Source: CAZAMI01 sp964627805
Lineage (GTDB): Archaea; Thermoproteota; Thermoprotei_A; Sulfolobales; NBVN01
Assembly (NCBI GenBank): GCA_964627805.1
Contig: CAZVLA010000049.1
Coordinates: 1-64,000, forward strand
Length of the DNA: 64,000 bases
Direction: 5' to 3'
Part shown: one piece after another, positions 17,121-26,149 of the stretch
How the letters are laid out: each line of letters begins with the position of its first letter
Position numbering within the stretch: the stretch's first letter is position 1
Program-made: the position numbers and the translations under genes
The notes under the pieces: generated by a model
Seen by the model: the letters and a program-made list of their open reading frames with translations, nothing else
Told to the model about the DNA's origin: nothing
The model's database searches: none

Positions 17121-18087
17121 GGTAGTAGTAGCTATTGATGTAGGAGCTACTAACTTAAGAGTAGGTATATTCACCATTAATGGTGAGTTAATACGTAAGG
17201 AGGTAGTAAGGACACCAAGTAGTGGTGGAGTTTTAGCAGTCGCTAATAAAGCTACTGAATTAATTAAGGAACTACTAAGGGGTGTATGTAATTATGAGTT
17301 AGTGGGTATTGGTGTTGGTTCAATAGGTCCACTAGACATTAAGCGTGGTGACGTAGTTAACGCACCGAATAATCCATTGAGGAGCTTCAAACTAAGGGAA
17401 CCATTAATGAGCGAATTCGGTGTTAATACTTACGTAGTTAATGACTGCATGGCTGGTGTGTGGGGTGAGTACTTAGTAGGTGCGGGGAGAGGTAGGAGGA
17501 ACGTAGTGTACTTAACGATAAGTACAGGCATAGGTGCTGGTGTAGTAGTTGATGGTCACTTACTAGTAGGTAAGGACGGTAACGCACATGAAGTAGGTCA
17601 CTTAGTAATTGACTATAAAGGAGGTATTAAGTGCGGCTGTGGAGGTTACGGGCACTGGGAAGGCATAGCTTCAGGAGCTGCAATACCTAAGACGGCTAAG
17701 TCATTAACTAAGGCTTACGTAGGTAAGGCTAGTGAGGCCTACGAATTAGCTAGGGAGGGTAAGTTAGACCCACCAACTCTGTTTAGGTTATGGAGACTAG
17801 GTGATCCATTCGCTAAGTACGTCATTAACGAGTTAGCTGAGGTTAATGCAGCAGGTATAGCATCAATAATTAATGCCTATGACCCCGAAGTACTTACTGT
17901 AGGGGGTAGTGTAGTACTTAATAATCCCGACTTCTTAGACGTCATAAAGCCTAAGGTAGGTAGGTACTTGGTTAATAGACCTGCTGAGGTAATGATTACA
18001 CCCTTAGGTCACGATGTGGTATTAATAGGTGCTGCTTACATAGCTATAAAACCACCGGATACCATAAAGGAGATTCAGTCTAGTTAA
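17104..18087 (+). CDS. ROK family ATP-dependent sugar kinase (glucokinase-like)
   Basis: The ASKHA phosphate-binding signature AIDVGATNLRVGIF is at the N-terminus, and STGIGAGVVVDG is the second phosphate loop. HEVGHLVID plus CGCGGYGHWE form the ROK zinc/substrate motif, with His in place of the usual third Cys. Length 327 aa. It probably phosphorylates glucose or another hexose entering the modified Entner-Doudoroff route. Start may be GTG 17104 or GTG 17113; the latter has GGGGTGGTGA better placed. It overlaps the LOG-family gene. Confidence 0.85.
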   Translation: MVTVVKVVVAIDVGATNLRVGIFTINGELIRKEVVRTPSSGGVLAVANKATELIKELLRGVCNYELVGIGVGSIGPLDIKRGDVVNAPNNPLRSFKLREPLMSEFGVNTYVVNDCMAGVWGEYLVGAGRGRRNVVYLTISTGIGAGVVVDGHLLVGKDGNAHEVGHLVIDYKGGIKCGCGGYGHWEGIASGAAIPKTAKSLTKAYVGKASEAYELAREGKLDPPTLFRLWRLGDPFAKYVINELAEVNAAGIASIINAYDPEVLTVGGSVVLNNPDFLDVIKPKVGRYLVNRPAEVMITPLGHDVVLIGAAYIAIKPPDTIKEIQSS

Positions 18088-18141
18088 GTTAAAACACTTA
18101 TAGTTAGGCTTCAGTATTGATTGAAAATGAGGTGTGGGTAG

Positions 18142-20577
18142 GTGAGTGGTAAGGTAGAGATTAAGAGATGGGATCCCAAGCTTGAGGAGGAGCTTATTAA
18201 GATATGGGATAAGGAGGGACTATATAAAGTGGATATAGACTTTAAGGGAGATGATAAGTACGTAGTCATAGATACACCACCACCATACCCATCAGGCGGG
18301 TGGGGTGTTGCTCAAGCAGCTCACTACGCACAGATAGACATGGTTGCTAGAGCCTTAAGATTACTGGGTTATAAGGTACTTGTCCCGTTCTACGCTGACA
18401 GGAACGGACTACCTGCTGAGGTAACTGTTGAGAAGAGGTACGGTATAGTAGCTCATGAAATAGCTAAGACCCCGGAGGGTAGGGAGAAGTTCCTTAAGAT
18501 GGTTAAGGAGGTACTTGATGAGTATGAGGAACTACTCGTTAAGATATGGAGAAGGTTAGGGTGCTCATTCGATTACTGGAGGGATGGTACGGACTCACCT
18601 AAGTACCGTAGAGTTACTCAAGCAACGTTTATTGAGTTATGGAGGAAGGGACTCATCTACGAATCACACAAACCCGTTACTTGGTGCCCTAGATGCGGTA
18701 CCACAATAGCTGAGGCTGAGGTAGAGTTCATTAGGGAGAGTAGGAAGCTCTACTACATTAAGTTCAAGGTTAAGGAAACCGGTGAGGATATAGTAATAGC
18801 TACTACAAGGCCCGAACTCCTTAACGCATGTGGTGCAGTAATTTACAACCCGAACGACACTAGATATAAGCATTTAAGAGGTAAGCACGCAGTAGTGCCT
18901 CTCTACGGTAAGGTAGTACCTATTATGGAACACGAATACGCTAAACCCGAATTCGGTACTGGGTTAGTAATGATGTGCTCCTATGGTGATACTAGGGATG
19001 TGTGGTTCTTTAGGGAGACTGGCTTAGAACCGACGGTACTGATTAATCCTGACGGGACCATGAATGAGAAGGCAGGCTTCCTTAAGGGTCTTAAGGTTAG
19101 TGAGGCTAGGGAAGTTATTGTGAGGAGGCTTAAGGAGGAGGGACTCATAGTTAAGGAGGAGGTATATGAGAGTGAAGTCCCTGTATGTTGGAGATGTAAA
19201 ACACCTATAGAGTTCATACATATGAAGGAATACTTCCTTAAGCAACTAGAGTTTAAGGATGAGATACTTAAGGTAGCTGATAAGATGATATTTAAGCCAC
19301 TAGAGCATAAGGTAAGGCTCATCGACTGGGTTAAGTCCCTAGCTATGGACTGGCCGATATCAAGGACAAGGTACTACGGAACCGAGATACCCCTATGGAG
19401 ATGCAGAAGATGTGGCGAGGTAATACTACCTGAACCAGGTAAGTACGTCAGGCCTTGGAAGGACCCACCACCAGTTAATAAATGCCCTAAGTGTGGAGCA
19501 CCAGCAAGTGAGATAGAGGGTGAGACTAAGACCTTCGATACGTGGTTCGACTCATCAATTAGCGTATTATACGTAACTAAGTGGTTAGACGATAAGGAGG
19601 CATCACTTAAGGCTTTAGAAAGAGCTTTAAGGCCTCAAGGATACGACATCATAAGAACTTGGCTATACTACTCCGTACTTAGGGTATGGCTCCTAACGGG
19701 TAAGCCACCGTTTAAGTGGGTAAGGATAACCGGTATGGGACTCGATGAGAAGGGTAGGGCAATGCATAAGTCACTAGGTAATGTAATAGACCCACTACCG
19801 TACTTAAGTAAGTACGGAGCAGACGCCTTTAGGTACTGGTCAGCAGCTGCTGGTAAGTTAGGTAGTGATTATAGGTGGTCTGAGAACTTGGTGAGAACTG
19901 GATTACTATTCGCTACTAAATTAGTTAATATGGGTAGGTTCATAACTTCATTCAAGTATCCAGAGGGTAAGGTGAGGCTTAGGGAGATCGATAAGGCTAT
20001 GCTTAAGTACTTAACTAGAGCAGCTTCCGAGATAGCTAAGAGCTACGAGGAGCTGGACGTATTTGAACCTATCCAGAAGATATATGACCTAGCATGGAAC
20101 GTATTCGCCTCTAACTACCTAGAGACTGTTAAGCCTAGAGTGTATGGTCAGGGGGGATTCAGTGAGGAGGAGATTAATGGAGCTATCTACGTACTCTACA
20201 GATGCTTCAGAACAATACTTAAGTTACTAGCACCCATAATGCCCTTCGTAACTGACTACCTATGGAGGAGGATATTCGGTGGTAGTGTGCATAGAGAGGT
20301 ACTTACTAAGGATGATCTAGAGTATGGCGAAGGTAATGAGAAATTAATTGAGTACCTAATGAAGATAAACTCAGCTGTGTGGAAGCTTAAGAAGAGTAAG
20401 AACATCAGGTTCACTGAGCACCTAGACGCTATACTCTACATACCTAAGGAAGCTGAAGCCATAGCTACGGACATGAAGGTACTTCATAGGTTAAGTAACG
20501 TAGTAGCTACGGATAAACCTAGTGGGTGGGATGAGGAGTTAGGTGACGGTATCTACATAAAGTACCTTAAGGAGTGA
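18142..20577 (+). CDS. valS: valyl-tRNA synthetase with altered HIGH motif
   Basis: An 811-aa class I synthetase. ValRS hallmarks are present: ADRNGLPAEVTVEK, the zinc-like CPRCG and CWRCK pairs, an editing-domain TTRPELL segment, and LGSDYRWSENLVRTGLLFATK before the anticodon-binding helices. The catalytic HIGH position, expected right after PPPYPSG, reads GWGVAQAAHY, so the first His and Gly of HIGH are replaced. KMSKS reads AMHKSLGN, keeping the second Lys. The nucleotide sequence is clean around both. GTG start, with ACTTATAG as a TATA-like box at about 18097-18104. It may be the only ValRS or a paralogue; this window cannot tell. Confidence 0.87.
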   Translation: MSGKVEIKRWDPKLEEELIKIWDKEGLYKVDIDFKGDDKYVVIDTPPPYPSGGWGVAQAAHYAQIDMVARALRLLGYKVLVPFYADRNGLPAEVTVEKRYGIVAHEIAKTPEGREKFLKMVKEVLDEYEELLVKIWRRLGCSFDYWRDGTDSPKYRRVTQATFIELWRKGLIYESHKPVTWCPRCGTTIAEAEVEFIRESRKLYYIKFKVKETGEDIVIATTRPELLNACGAVIYNPNDTRYKHLRGKHAVVPLYGKVVPIMEHEYAKPEFGTGLVMMCSYGDTRDVWFFRETGLEPTVLINPDGTMNEKAGFLKGLKVSEAREVIVRRLKEEGLIVKEEVYESEVPVCWRCKTPIEFIHMKEYFLKQLEFKDEILKVADKMIFKPLEHKVRLIDWVKSLAMDWPISRTRYYGTEIPLWRCRRCGEVILPEPGKYVRPWKDPPPVNKCPKCGAPASEIEGETKTFDTWFDSSISVLYVTKWLDDKEASLKALERALRPQGYDIIRTWLYYSVLRVWLLTGKPPFKWVRITGMGLDEKGRAMHKSLGNVIDPLPYLSKYGADAFRYWSAAAGKLGSDYRWSENLVRTGLLFATKLVNMGRFITSFKYPEGKVRLREIDKAMLKYLTRAASEIAKSYEELDVFEPIQKIYDLAWNVFASNYLETVKPRVYGQGGFSEEEINGAIYVLYRCFRTILKLLAPIMPFVTDYLWRRIFGGSVHREVLTKDDLEYGEGNEKLIEYLMKINSAVWKLKKSKNIRFTEHLDAILYIPKEAEAIATDMKVLHRLSNVVATDKPSGWDEELGDGIYIKYLKE

Positions 20578-20604
20578 CTACTTTTTACCGAGGGTGCTTA
20601 ATTA

Positions 20605-21654
20605 TTGACTAACCCACTAAGGGATTTATGCAGTGAGGTTGGTTGCTGGTTAGGTAACTTACCAGTAGGTTGCGTATTATGTATTAAGGGGCTTAAGTCA
20701 GTAGTCTTTACTACTGGATTATGTAGTGAGAGATGCTTCTACTGCCCAATATCCACGGAGAGGAGGGGTAAGGATGTATTCTTAATTAATGAGGTTGAGG
20801 TAAGGAACCTTAATGACTTAATTAATGAGGTTAGTAAGTGCGGATCCTTCGGTGTAGGAATAACTGGTGGTGACCCATTAATTAAGTTAGATAGGACCCT
20901 TAAGGTTATCAAGTTACTTAAGGAGGTTTTTGGTAGTAGATTCCATATACACCTATACACTACAGGAATACTGATTAATGATGACGCTTTAAATAAACTA
21001 GTTAATGCAGGACTTGACGAGTTAAGGATACATGTAACGGGTAGTCACTCATGGAGAGCTATTAGGATAGCCCTTAACTACCCTATAGACGTAGGTATTG
21101 AGAACCCCGTAATCCCGAATCGCGGATCATTCCTTAAGGAATTGATAATCAGGGCTCATGAATTAGGAATTAAGTTTGTGAACCTCAATGAACTTGAGGT
21201 TAGTGAGTCGAATATAAATGAATTACTAGTAAGGGGTATAGAGCCTAATGAGGATGGATTAACTGCTAAGGGGTCTGAGGAGTTAGCTCTTAAGATACTT
21301 TCATGGGTTAGGGAGAAGGGATTAGGTATATCGGTGCATTACTGTCCAGCAAGGTTTAAGGATAGGTACCAACTAAGGCTAAGGTTGATTAGGAGGGCAG
21401 TAAGTACTAAGGAACCTTACGAGGAGGTAGGTGAGGACGGCTTAGTTAGGTGGGTAGTTATTAGGGAATGCCCTAATGAGATACTTAAGGAACTCATTAA
21501 GTTCGGTAAGGTATTTAAGGTAGGTAATGACTTAGTAACTAACCCGTTACTACCTGAACTCAAGTACTGCAAGTATGAATTAATTGAAGCATACCCATTA
21601 ACACCTAGAAAGGTAATTAATATCGTACCGCATAATGAGAGCAGTCACCACTAA
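20605..21654 (+). CDS. radical SAM protein of the COG2108 type (unknown substrate)
   Basis: The 349-aa protein contains the radical SAM motif CSERCFYC about residues 40-47, preceded by C9, C14, C23 and C26 that may hold another cluster. GITGGDPL is the SAM-binding loop. The C-terminal half has further Cys residues (HYCPARF, RECPNE, KYCKYE). It matches the archaeal family described as related to pyruvate formate-lyase activating enzyme, with no known function. TTG start with GAGGGTG upstream, 27 nt after valS, so probably co-transcribed with it. Confidence 0.75.
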   Translation: MTNPLRDLCSEVGCWLGNLPVGCVLCIKGLKSVVFTTGLCSERCFYCPISTERRGKDVFLINEVEVRNLNDLINEVSKCGSFGVGITGGDPLIKLDRTLKVIKLLKEVFGSRFHIHLYTTGILINDDALNKLVNAGLDELRIHVTGSHSWRAIRIALNYPIDVGIENPVIPNRGSFLKELIIRAHELGIKFVNLNELEVSESNINELLVRGIEPNEDGLTAKGSEELALKILSWVREKGLGISVHYCPARFKDRYQLRLRLIRRAVSTKEPYEEVGEDGLVRWVVIRECPNEILKELIKFGKVFKVGNDLVTNPLLPELKYCKYELIEAYPLTPRKVINIVPHNESSHH

Positions 21655-21719
21655 GCTTTTCTTTCCATACCTTTCTTAAATAACTCGGTATTAGTTCTGC
21701 TACCCTAGTGGTGATGTAG

Positions 21720-22826
21720 ATGAAGGATACTAAAGCAGTAGTACTTACGGGCGGCTTCGCTACTAGGTTAAGACCACTCACCTTAACCAGGCCAAAGGCC
21801 CTACTACCAATACTTGGTAAGCCGTTACTTGACTGGATAATTGAGGCTCTGAGGTCTTCAGGGATTAATGAGGTAATACTATCGGTTAGGTACTTAGCTG
21901 ATATGATTAAGGAGAGGTACCGAGACGGTAGTGAATGGGGAGTTAATGTAATGTATGCAGAGGAGGTTAAGCCGTTGGGTGATGCAGGTCCTATACCATT
22001 AATTAATGAGAGGTACGGTATTGATACGACCTTCGTAGTGGTGTATGGGGATATATTCTCTAACGTAGACATCTCTAAAGTAATTAACTACCACAGATCT
22101 AAGGGTGGGTTAGGGACAATGGTATTAACTAGGGTTGAGGACCCCTCAAGGTATGGAGTAGCTGTTATAGATGATGATGGAAGAGTTAGGGACTTCATAG
22201 AGAAGCCACCACGTGAGAAGGCAATAAGTAACTTAATCAATGCAGGTATATACGTCTTCGAGCCTGAAGTACTTAAGTACTTCCCGAAGAAGACACCCAT
22301 GAAGTTCTCTAGGGACATCATACCTAAGTTGGTTAATGAGGGTGTAATATACGGTTACGTACATGAGGGTATATGGTCTGACATAGGCGTTCCTAAAGAC
22401 TATATGAGGGCTAACTTCGACGCATTAAGGTATTACCACCCAGGAGGCTTTATAGCTGACTCAGCTGACGTTAATGATGTCGAAATCGAGCAACCTGTAT
22501 TCATAGGTGATGAGGTGATTATTAAGCAGGGATCAAGGGTAGGTCCTTACACAATAATAGGTAAGAGATGTAGATTAGGTGCTAACTCAAGAATTAAGTA
22601 TTCAGTACTGCTTGATTCAGTAGTTATTGAGGGTTCATCATACATCGACGGTAGCATCATTGGTAGGGGTTCATACATAGGTAAGTGGGTACGTATATGT
22701 TCAGGAACTGTACTAGGTGATGACGTGGTGATATCTGATGAAGTACTAATAACGCGTAACGTAGTTATACTCCCCTACAAGGAGATAGATAAGGACATAG
22801 TTAAGGAGGGATCAGTAATTCTATAG
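21720..22826 (+). CDS. sugar-1-phosphate nucleotidyltransferase with hexapeptide-repeat domain
   Basis: The N-terminal nucleotidyltransferase domain begins VVLTGGFATRLRPLT with PKALLPI shortly after, the nucleotide-binding signature, followed by YGDIFSN and EKPPRE. After about residue 240 come left-handed beta-helix repeats (QPVFIGDEV, RVGPYTIIG, SIIGRGSYIG). The 368-aa length matches archaeal mannose-1-phosphate guanylyltransferase or glucose-1-phosphate thymidylyl/uridylyltransferase; the sugar is not resolvable. It would make activated sugars for glycans. ATG start with GTGGTGATG upstream. It overlaps the convergent radical SAM gene by 6 nt. Confidence 0.85.
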   Translation: MKDTKAVVLTGGFATRLRPLTLTRPKALLPILGKPLLDWIIEALRSSGINEVILSVRYLADMIKERYRDGSEWGVNVMYAEEVKPLGDAGPIPLINERYGIDTTFVVVYGDIFSNVDISKVINYHRSKGGLGTMVLTRVEDPSRYGVAVIDDDGRVRDFIEKPPREKAISNLINAGIYVFEPEVLKYFPKKTPMKFSRDIIPKLVNEGVIYGYVHEGIWSDIGVPKDYMRANFDALRYYHPGGFIADSADVNDVEIEQPVFIGDEVIIKQGSRVGPYTIIGKRCRLGANSRIKYSVLLDSVVIEGSSYIDGSIIGRGSYIGKWVRICSGTVLGDDVVISDEVLITRNVVILPYKEIDKDIVKEGSVIL

Positions 22827-23960
22827 GTACTTAATCTTAAACTTAACCTTAAATACCTCGGATAGGAAGTATGGGGGGTTAATCATTAAGTTACGTACGT
22901 TTCCTCGAACACTTACTAGTACGGCATTACCGGCGCTAGCGACATTGATTACTCTAAATCCTAGGTACTCAAGGAATTCACTAGCCTCACTGATTACCCC
23001 ATCCATACTAAGTACTGAGTCACTACCGCATGGGCCGAACCTACATAAATTACAGTGCATATTATGGGCCTTAATGTTAGCTGAGCATGCAGACCTCATG
23101 AACTCAAGCCCCAGATACTCGGATAACTTCTTAACTAATTCCTTAATATATGACGTACTCACAGATACTTGCTTATTAGTTAATCTACGTGGTAGTAACT
23201 TCCTTAGCTCATCATTAAGCAACCCAGCCCTTCTTAATTCCTCAACAATCCTCCTCGTAACCCTCAATGAACCAGTAATAACGCCCTTAGCACCGTGCTC
23301 CTTAGCTAGCTTAAGTAAGTCACTTAATTCATAATTGGTTACTCCAGGAATTATTGGTCTTAGGAAGAGGTCGGTCCTTAGGCCATGCTTAGAGGCAACT
23401 AGCATACCCTCAAACCTACTTAATGGGTTAGGTGCTCTAGGCTCAATTAATTTATGGTACTTAATAGTTACTACAGTCACTAACACACTTAAATCGGGCT
23501 CCAACAACTTCAGATTACTCGCTAACTCGTCATTAATTACTACCTTAGTACTTAACTGTGAAGGTAAGTTAAGCCACTTACCTATACTTCTTAAGTACTC
23601 AAGGGTCTTATCAACTACTTGAGGTAGTAAAGGCTCAGTAATGGATCCGAAGGCAGCTAGGGTTCTCTCGGGTACTACGTAAGGATTAATAGCTAGGGCA
23701 TAAGCAAGTTCATCACCACTCAACCTATAGGGCTCAACACTCAAGTTATTAATGCCCATATCAGGTAGGTAGCAGTAGATACAGCCATGAATACAGCCTA
23801 TACCTGGATGCACGGTCATTCCGCACGGCCTTGGCATCCTAAATGAGTGTGGGTCCTTAGAGGCCCTTCTAATTGATTCTCTGTCTAAGGTCGACTTTAA
23901 GTCACTAATGACCTCTAACTTCCTAACATACAGCCTTATAGCTTCATTCGACTCACGCAA
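22821..23960 (-). CDS. radical SAM protein, spore-photoproduct-lyase-like archaeal family
   Basis: The motif GCIHGCIYCYLPD (CxxxCxxC) lies near residue 60, after RPCGMTVHPG. AFGSITEPLLP and TKVVINDE follow as in SPL-related radical SAM proteins. A C-terminal Cys-rich segment (SACSANIKAHNMHCNLCRFGPC) may bind an auxiliary Fe-S cluster. Length 379 aa. Function is unknown. TTG start preceded by GTGAGG. It converges on the nucleotidyltransferase gene. Confidence 0.75.
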   Translation of the reverse strand: MRESNEAIRLYVRKLEVISDLKSTLDRESIRRASKDPHSFRMPRPCGMTVHPGIGCIHGCIYCYLPDMGINNLSVEPYRLSGDELAYALAINPYVVPERTLAAFGSITEPLLPQVVDKTLEYLRSIGKWLNLPSQLSTKVVINDELASNLKLLEPDLSVLVTVVTIKYHKLIEPRAPNPLSRFEGMLVASKHGLRTDLFLRPIIPGVTNYELSDLLKLAKEHGAKGVITGSLRVTRRIVEELRRAGLLNDELRKLLPRRLTNKQVSVSTSYIKELVKKLSEYLGLEFMRSACSANIKAHNMHCNLCRFGPCGSDSVLSMDGVISEASEFLEYLGFRVINVASAGNAVLVSVRGNVRNLMINPPYFLSEVFKVKFKIKYL

Positions 23961-24016
23961 GCCTCACTACCCACAACTATATATTCGGGGATAATGATAT
24001 GTTGGTGATTAGGTGA

Positions 24017-24382
24017 GTGGGATCCTGGGTGGTTGCTCAGGCAGTGATTAATTCGTTACCCTACCTAGTAATGGTTAGTGTTGGTTCCTTATTAATGGTT
24101 GAGTTTAGTAGGCGTAGGTTAGAGACGTTATTACCTACTACGCTACTTCTTGGAGGTTCATTACTTACGGTGGTATCTATAATCAATACCTACGTTAAGT
24201 TCCTAGTAATAACCACCGCAGACTCAATTAAGTTATCAATACCCCTACTTAACTACTACTTCACTACATTACTTGTGCTTAGGGTTATAGAGTCAGTTAC
24301 TGTAGCAGTACTTGGTGTCGGTATTGTCAGGATATTAAGGAGATACGTAGTAGCAATGGGTAAGACTTACCTAGCGACTTAA
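24017..24382 (+). CDS. small integral membrane protein, 121 aa
   Basis: I do not recognise it. Hydrophobicity suggests three or four membrane helices (about residues 8-27, 40-60, 74-92 and 92-108), joined by short loops with SRRRLE and RILRRYV as cytoplasmic positive patches. GTG start with GGTGATT about 8 nt upstream. It precedes a Nudix gene by 16 nt, so co-transcription is likely, but no functional link is evident. Confidence 0.6.
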   Translation: MGSWVVAQAVINSLPYLVMVSVGSLLMVEFSRRRLETLLPTTLLLGGSLLTVVSIINTYVKFLVITTADSIKLSIPLLNYYFTTLLVLRVIESVTVAVLGVGIVRILRRYVVAMGKTYLAT

Positions 24383-24398
24383 ATCGCTAATTAACTTA

Positions 24399-24905
24399 GT
24401 GTATATACCTGCCTCAATAAGTAATTTTAGGGTGTTAATTACGGAGGAACCTAAGAGAGAGTACCCTCAAGCTCCTATAGTTGGTGTTGGTGCTGTCGTA
24501 ATCCATGAAGGTAAGGTACTACTCATTAAGCGAGGTAAGGAGCCTTATAAGGGACTGTGGACCATACCCGGAGGTGTTCAGAGGGTTGGTGAGAGTATTG
24601 CTGAAGCAGCCTTAAGGGAGCTTAGGGAGGAGGCGGGTATTGATGGTGAGGCAGTCGGTATATTATGGGTTGATGAGTTAATTCATAGATGTAAGGAAGG
24701 AATCAAGTACCACTACGTAATAATTGACGTGCTAGTTAAGCCAAAGACAGTAGGTGCTAGACCGGGTAGTGACGCATCGGATGTGAGGTGGTTTAACCTA
24801 AGTACGGACTGGGACCTACTTGAGACTACGGACTCTATGAGGAGGTTACTTAAGGTTTTAAGCAACGGTGATTACTGCATCTTACCGTATAATCAAGACC
24901 TCTAG
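24399..24905 (+). CDS. Nudix hydrolase
   Basis: A complete Nudix box is present: GGVQRVGESIAEAAL then RELREEAGI, fitting Gx5Ex7REUxEExGU. The 168-aa domain is preceded by about 30 residues that begin MYIPASISNFRVL. Such proteins hydrolyse nucleoside diphosphates linked to another group, for example ADP-ribose or oxidised nucleotides; the box alone does not fix the substrate. GTG start. It is followed 21 nt later by a Lin0512-family gene. Confidence 0.88.
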   Translation: MYIPASISNFRVLITEEPKREYPQAPIVGVGAVVIHEGKVLLIKRGKEPYKGLWTIPGGVQRVGESIAEAALRELREEAGIDGEAVGILWVDELIHRCKEGIKYHYVIIDVLVKPKTVGARPGSDASDVRWFNLSTDWDLLETTDSMRRLLKVLSNGDYCILPYNQDL

Positions 24906-24926
24906 TAGCTGTTAGGGGGTAAAGCC

Positions 24927-25304
24927 TTGAGTAATGAAGTATGGAGGAGGTACTTAAGTGAATGGGGATGTGGTGCTGTACTAACTCATGAAGACCCCAC
25001 ACTAGCCGCTGTGAGGGCATTAAGGGACTCAATGTCGAGGGTGTGTCACATGAATTTTGAAGTATTAGGTGATTTAGATATTGAGAAGGACGTACTTGTT
25101 AAGGCAATCGTAGGAGTACCTAACCCTGAAGAGGTTGATGCTGAGGTCCTTAAGAATGAAATACCTCTTAACTGTATTAAGGAGGTTAAAGTGATTAAGG
25201 GAGGGCTTACTGCTGAGGGAGCCTATAGTAGGGTACTTAAGAGGAATGTTAAGGTAGTAATAGCTGTTGCGTACGTAACCATATATATTAGGATCTACTC
25301 CTAA
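24927..25304 (+). CDS. Lin0512 family protein
   Basis: The pattern AAVRALRDSMSRVC, then VLGDLDIEKDV, GVPNPEEVDAEVL, IPLNCIKEVKVIKGGL and the C-terminal hydrophobic strand VVIAVAYVTIYI matches my memory of the Lin0512 family, a small conserved protein of unknown function in bacteria and archaea (about 115 aa). TTG start after GGGGGTAAAG. The 3' end overlaps the convergent gene at 25288 by 17 nt. No function is assigned. Confidence 0.65.
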   Translation: MSNEVWRRYLSEWGCGAVLTHEDPTLAAVRALRDSMSRVCHMNFEVLGDLDIEKDVLVKAIVGVPNPEEVDAEVLKNEIPLNCIKEVKVIKGGLTAEGAYSRVLKRNVKVVIAVAYVTIYIRIYS

Positions 25305-26055
25305 TTCTTTTAATTAGTAATGTACTAAAAACAACACCTACCACCGTAGCCATTATGAGTAAAGCATTCCTAAGTAGTGAGTTACTACCTCCATGACCAG
25401 CCCTAAGACTCGGTAGTGCTGGTGCGTAAGCGTTAGCATTACCAAATAACTCAGCACGCCACATTAGCTTGGTAGCGTCATTACTAATGTAGTCATGCAC
25501 TAACTTGAATTCATAAAGCTTAACCTCAGCGTATTGGGAGAATGTTGCTGAGCCTCTTAAGCTTAGCGTTAGTCTTAAGTCCTTACGTACTGGTACGTAA
25601 CATACCCTATGAATCACTGAATGCTTAGTATACACCGTAAGTACCCCCGTACTAGCTAACTCAATAACCGCTACCCTATCATTACCGGTTACGGAATCAC
25701 CGTAGACCCTACTTAATGTGCGGTTCTCACTTAGACAGTAAATCACTACTTCATCCCTAACCCCCCTAACCTCACTATACGTAAGTATGGGTAAGTACGA
25801 GGATAGGTTCTCGTAATATAGTGTTAAAGTAAATACACCTAAGCCGCTTATGAAGTACTTAAGCTTAATGACTAAGTACTTAGTGAAGGAGAGTATGGAC
25901 TCATTAATTAAGCTTAACTTAATGATACTACCGCCGTAAGCTTTTAATACTATTGCGTGACCTTGACTTGTAATGCACGTAACTACTAATGAGTTACTAA
26001 TTAAGTATGCAAGTAAAGTAAACAGTAAGGCAGTAGTTACTAATGAATACCTCAC
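25288..26055 (-). CDS. secreted, membrane-anchored hypothetical protein
   Basis: A 255-aa protein with an N-terminal signal or anchor (LVTTALLFTLLAYLI, about residues 5-20), a predicted extracellular beta-rich region, and a C-terminal membrane helix (LLIMATVVGVVFSTLLI) ending in positive residues KRIRSRS. This suggests an external domain held at both ends or by the C-terminus. No family recognised. The GTG start has a strong GGAGGT site 3 nt upstream; a TATA-like TTTTAAATACG lies at about 26079-26089 on the minus strand. Confidence 0.6.
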   Translation of the reverse strand: MRYSLVTTALLFTLLAYLISNSLVVTCITSQGHAIVLKAYGGSIIKLSLINESILSFTKYLVIKLKYFISGLGVFTLTLYYENLSSYLPILTYSEVRGVRDEVVIYCLSENRTLSRVYGDSVTGNDRVAVIELASTGVLTVYTKHSVIHRVCYVPVRKDLRLTLSLRGSATFSQYAEVKLYEFKLVHDYISNDATKLMWRAELFGNANAYAPALPSLRAGHGGSNSLLRNALLIMATVVGVVFSTLLIKRIRSRS

Positions 26056-26149
26056 GTTACCTCCCCCTAGGTTTATTCGTATTTAAAATGTTCAAGCAGG
26101 ACTACATTAAGTAACTTGCTTAGGGTATGTTCTTACCGGTGTTGCTCAA

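Noticed and set aside
22620..22660. Minus-strand ATGATGA followed by CTGA 14 nt later, C/D-like
   Set aside because: There is no second C'/D pair, and the boxes fall on conserved hexapeptide-repeat codons of the nucleotidyltransferase (GSSYIDGS).
22714..22745. Plus-strand GTGATGA, 11 nt, CTGA
   Set aside because: Lies fully inside the nucleotidyltransferase gene in its reading frame (GDDVVISDE), and no following D box completes an sRNA.
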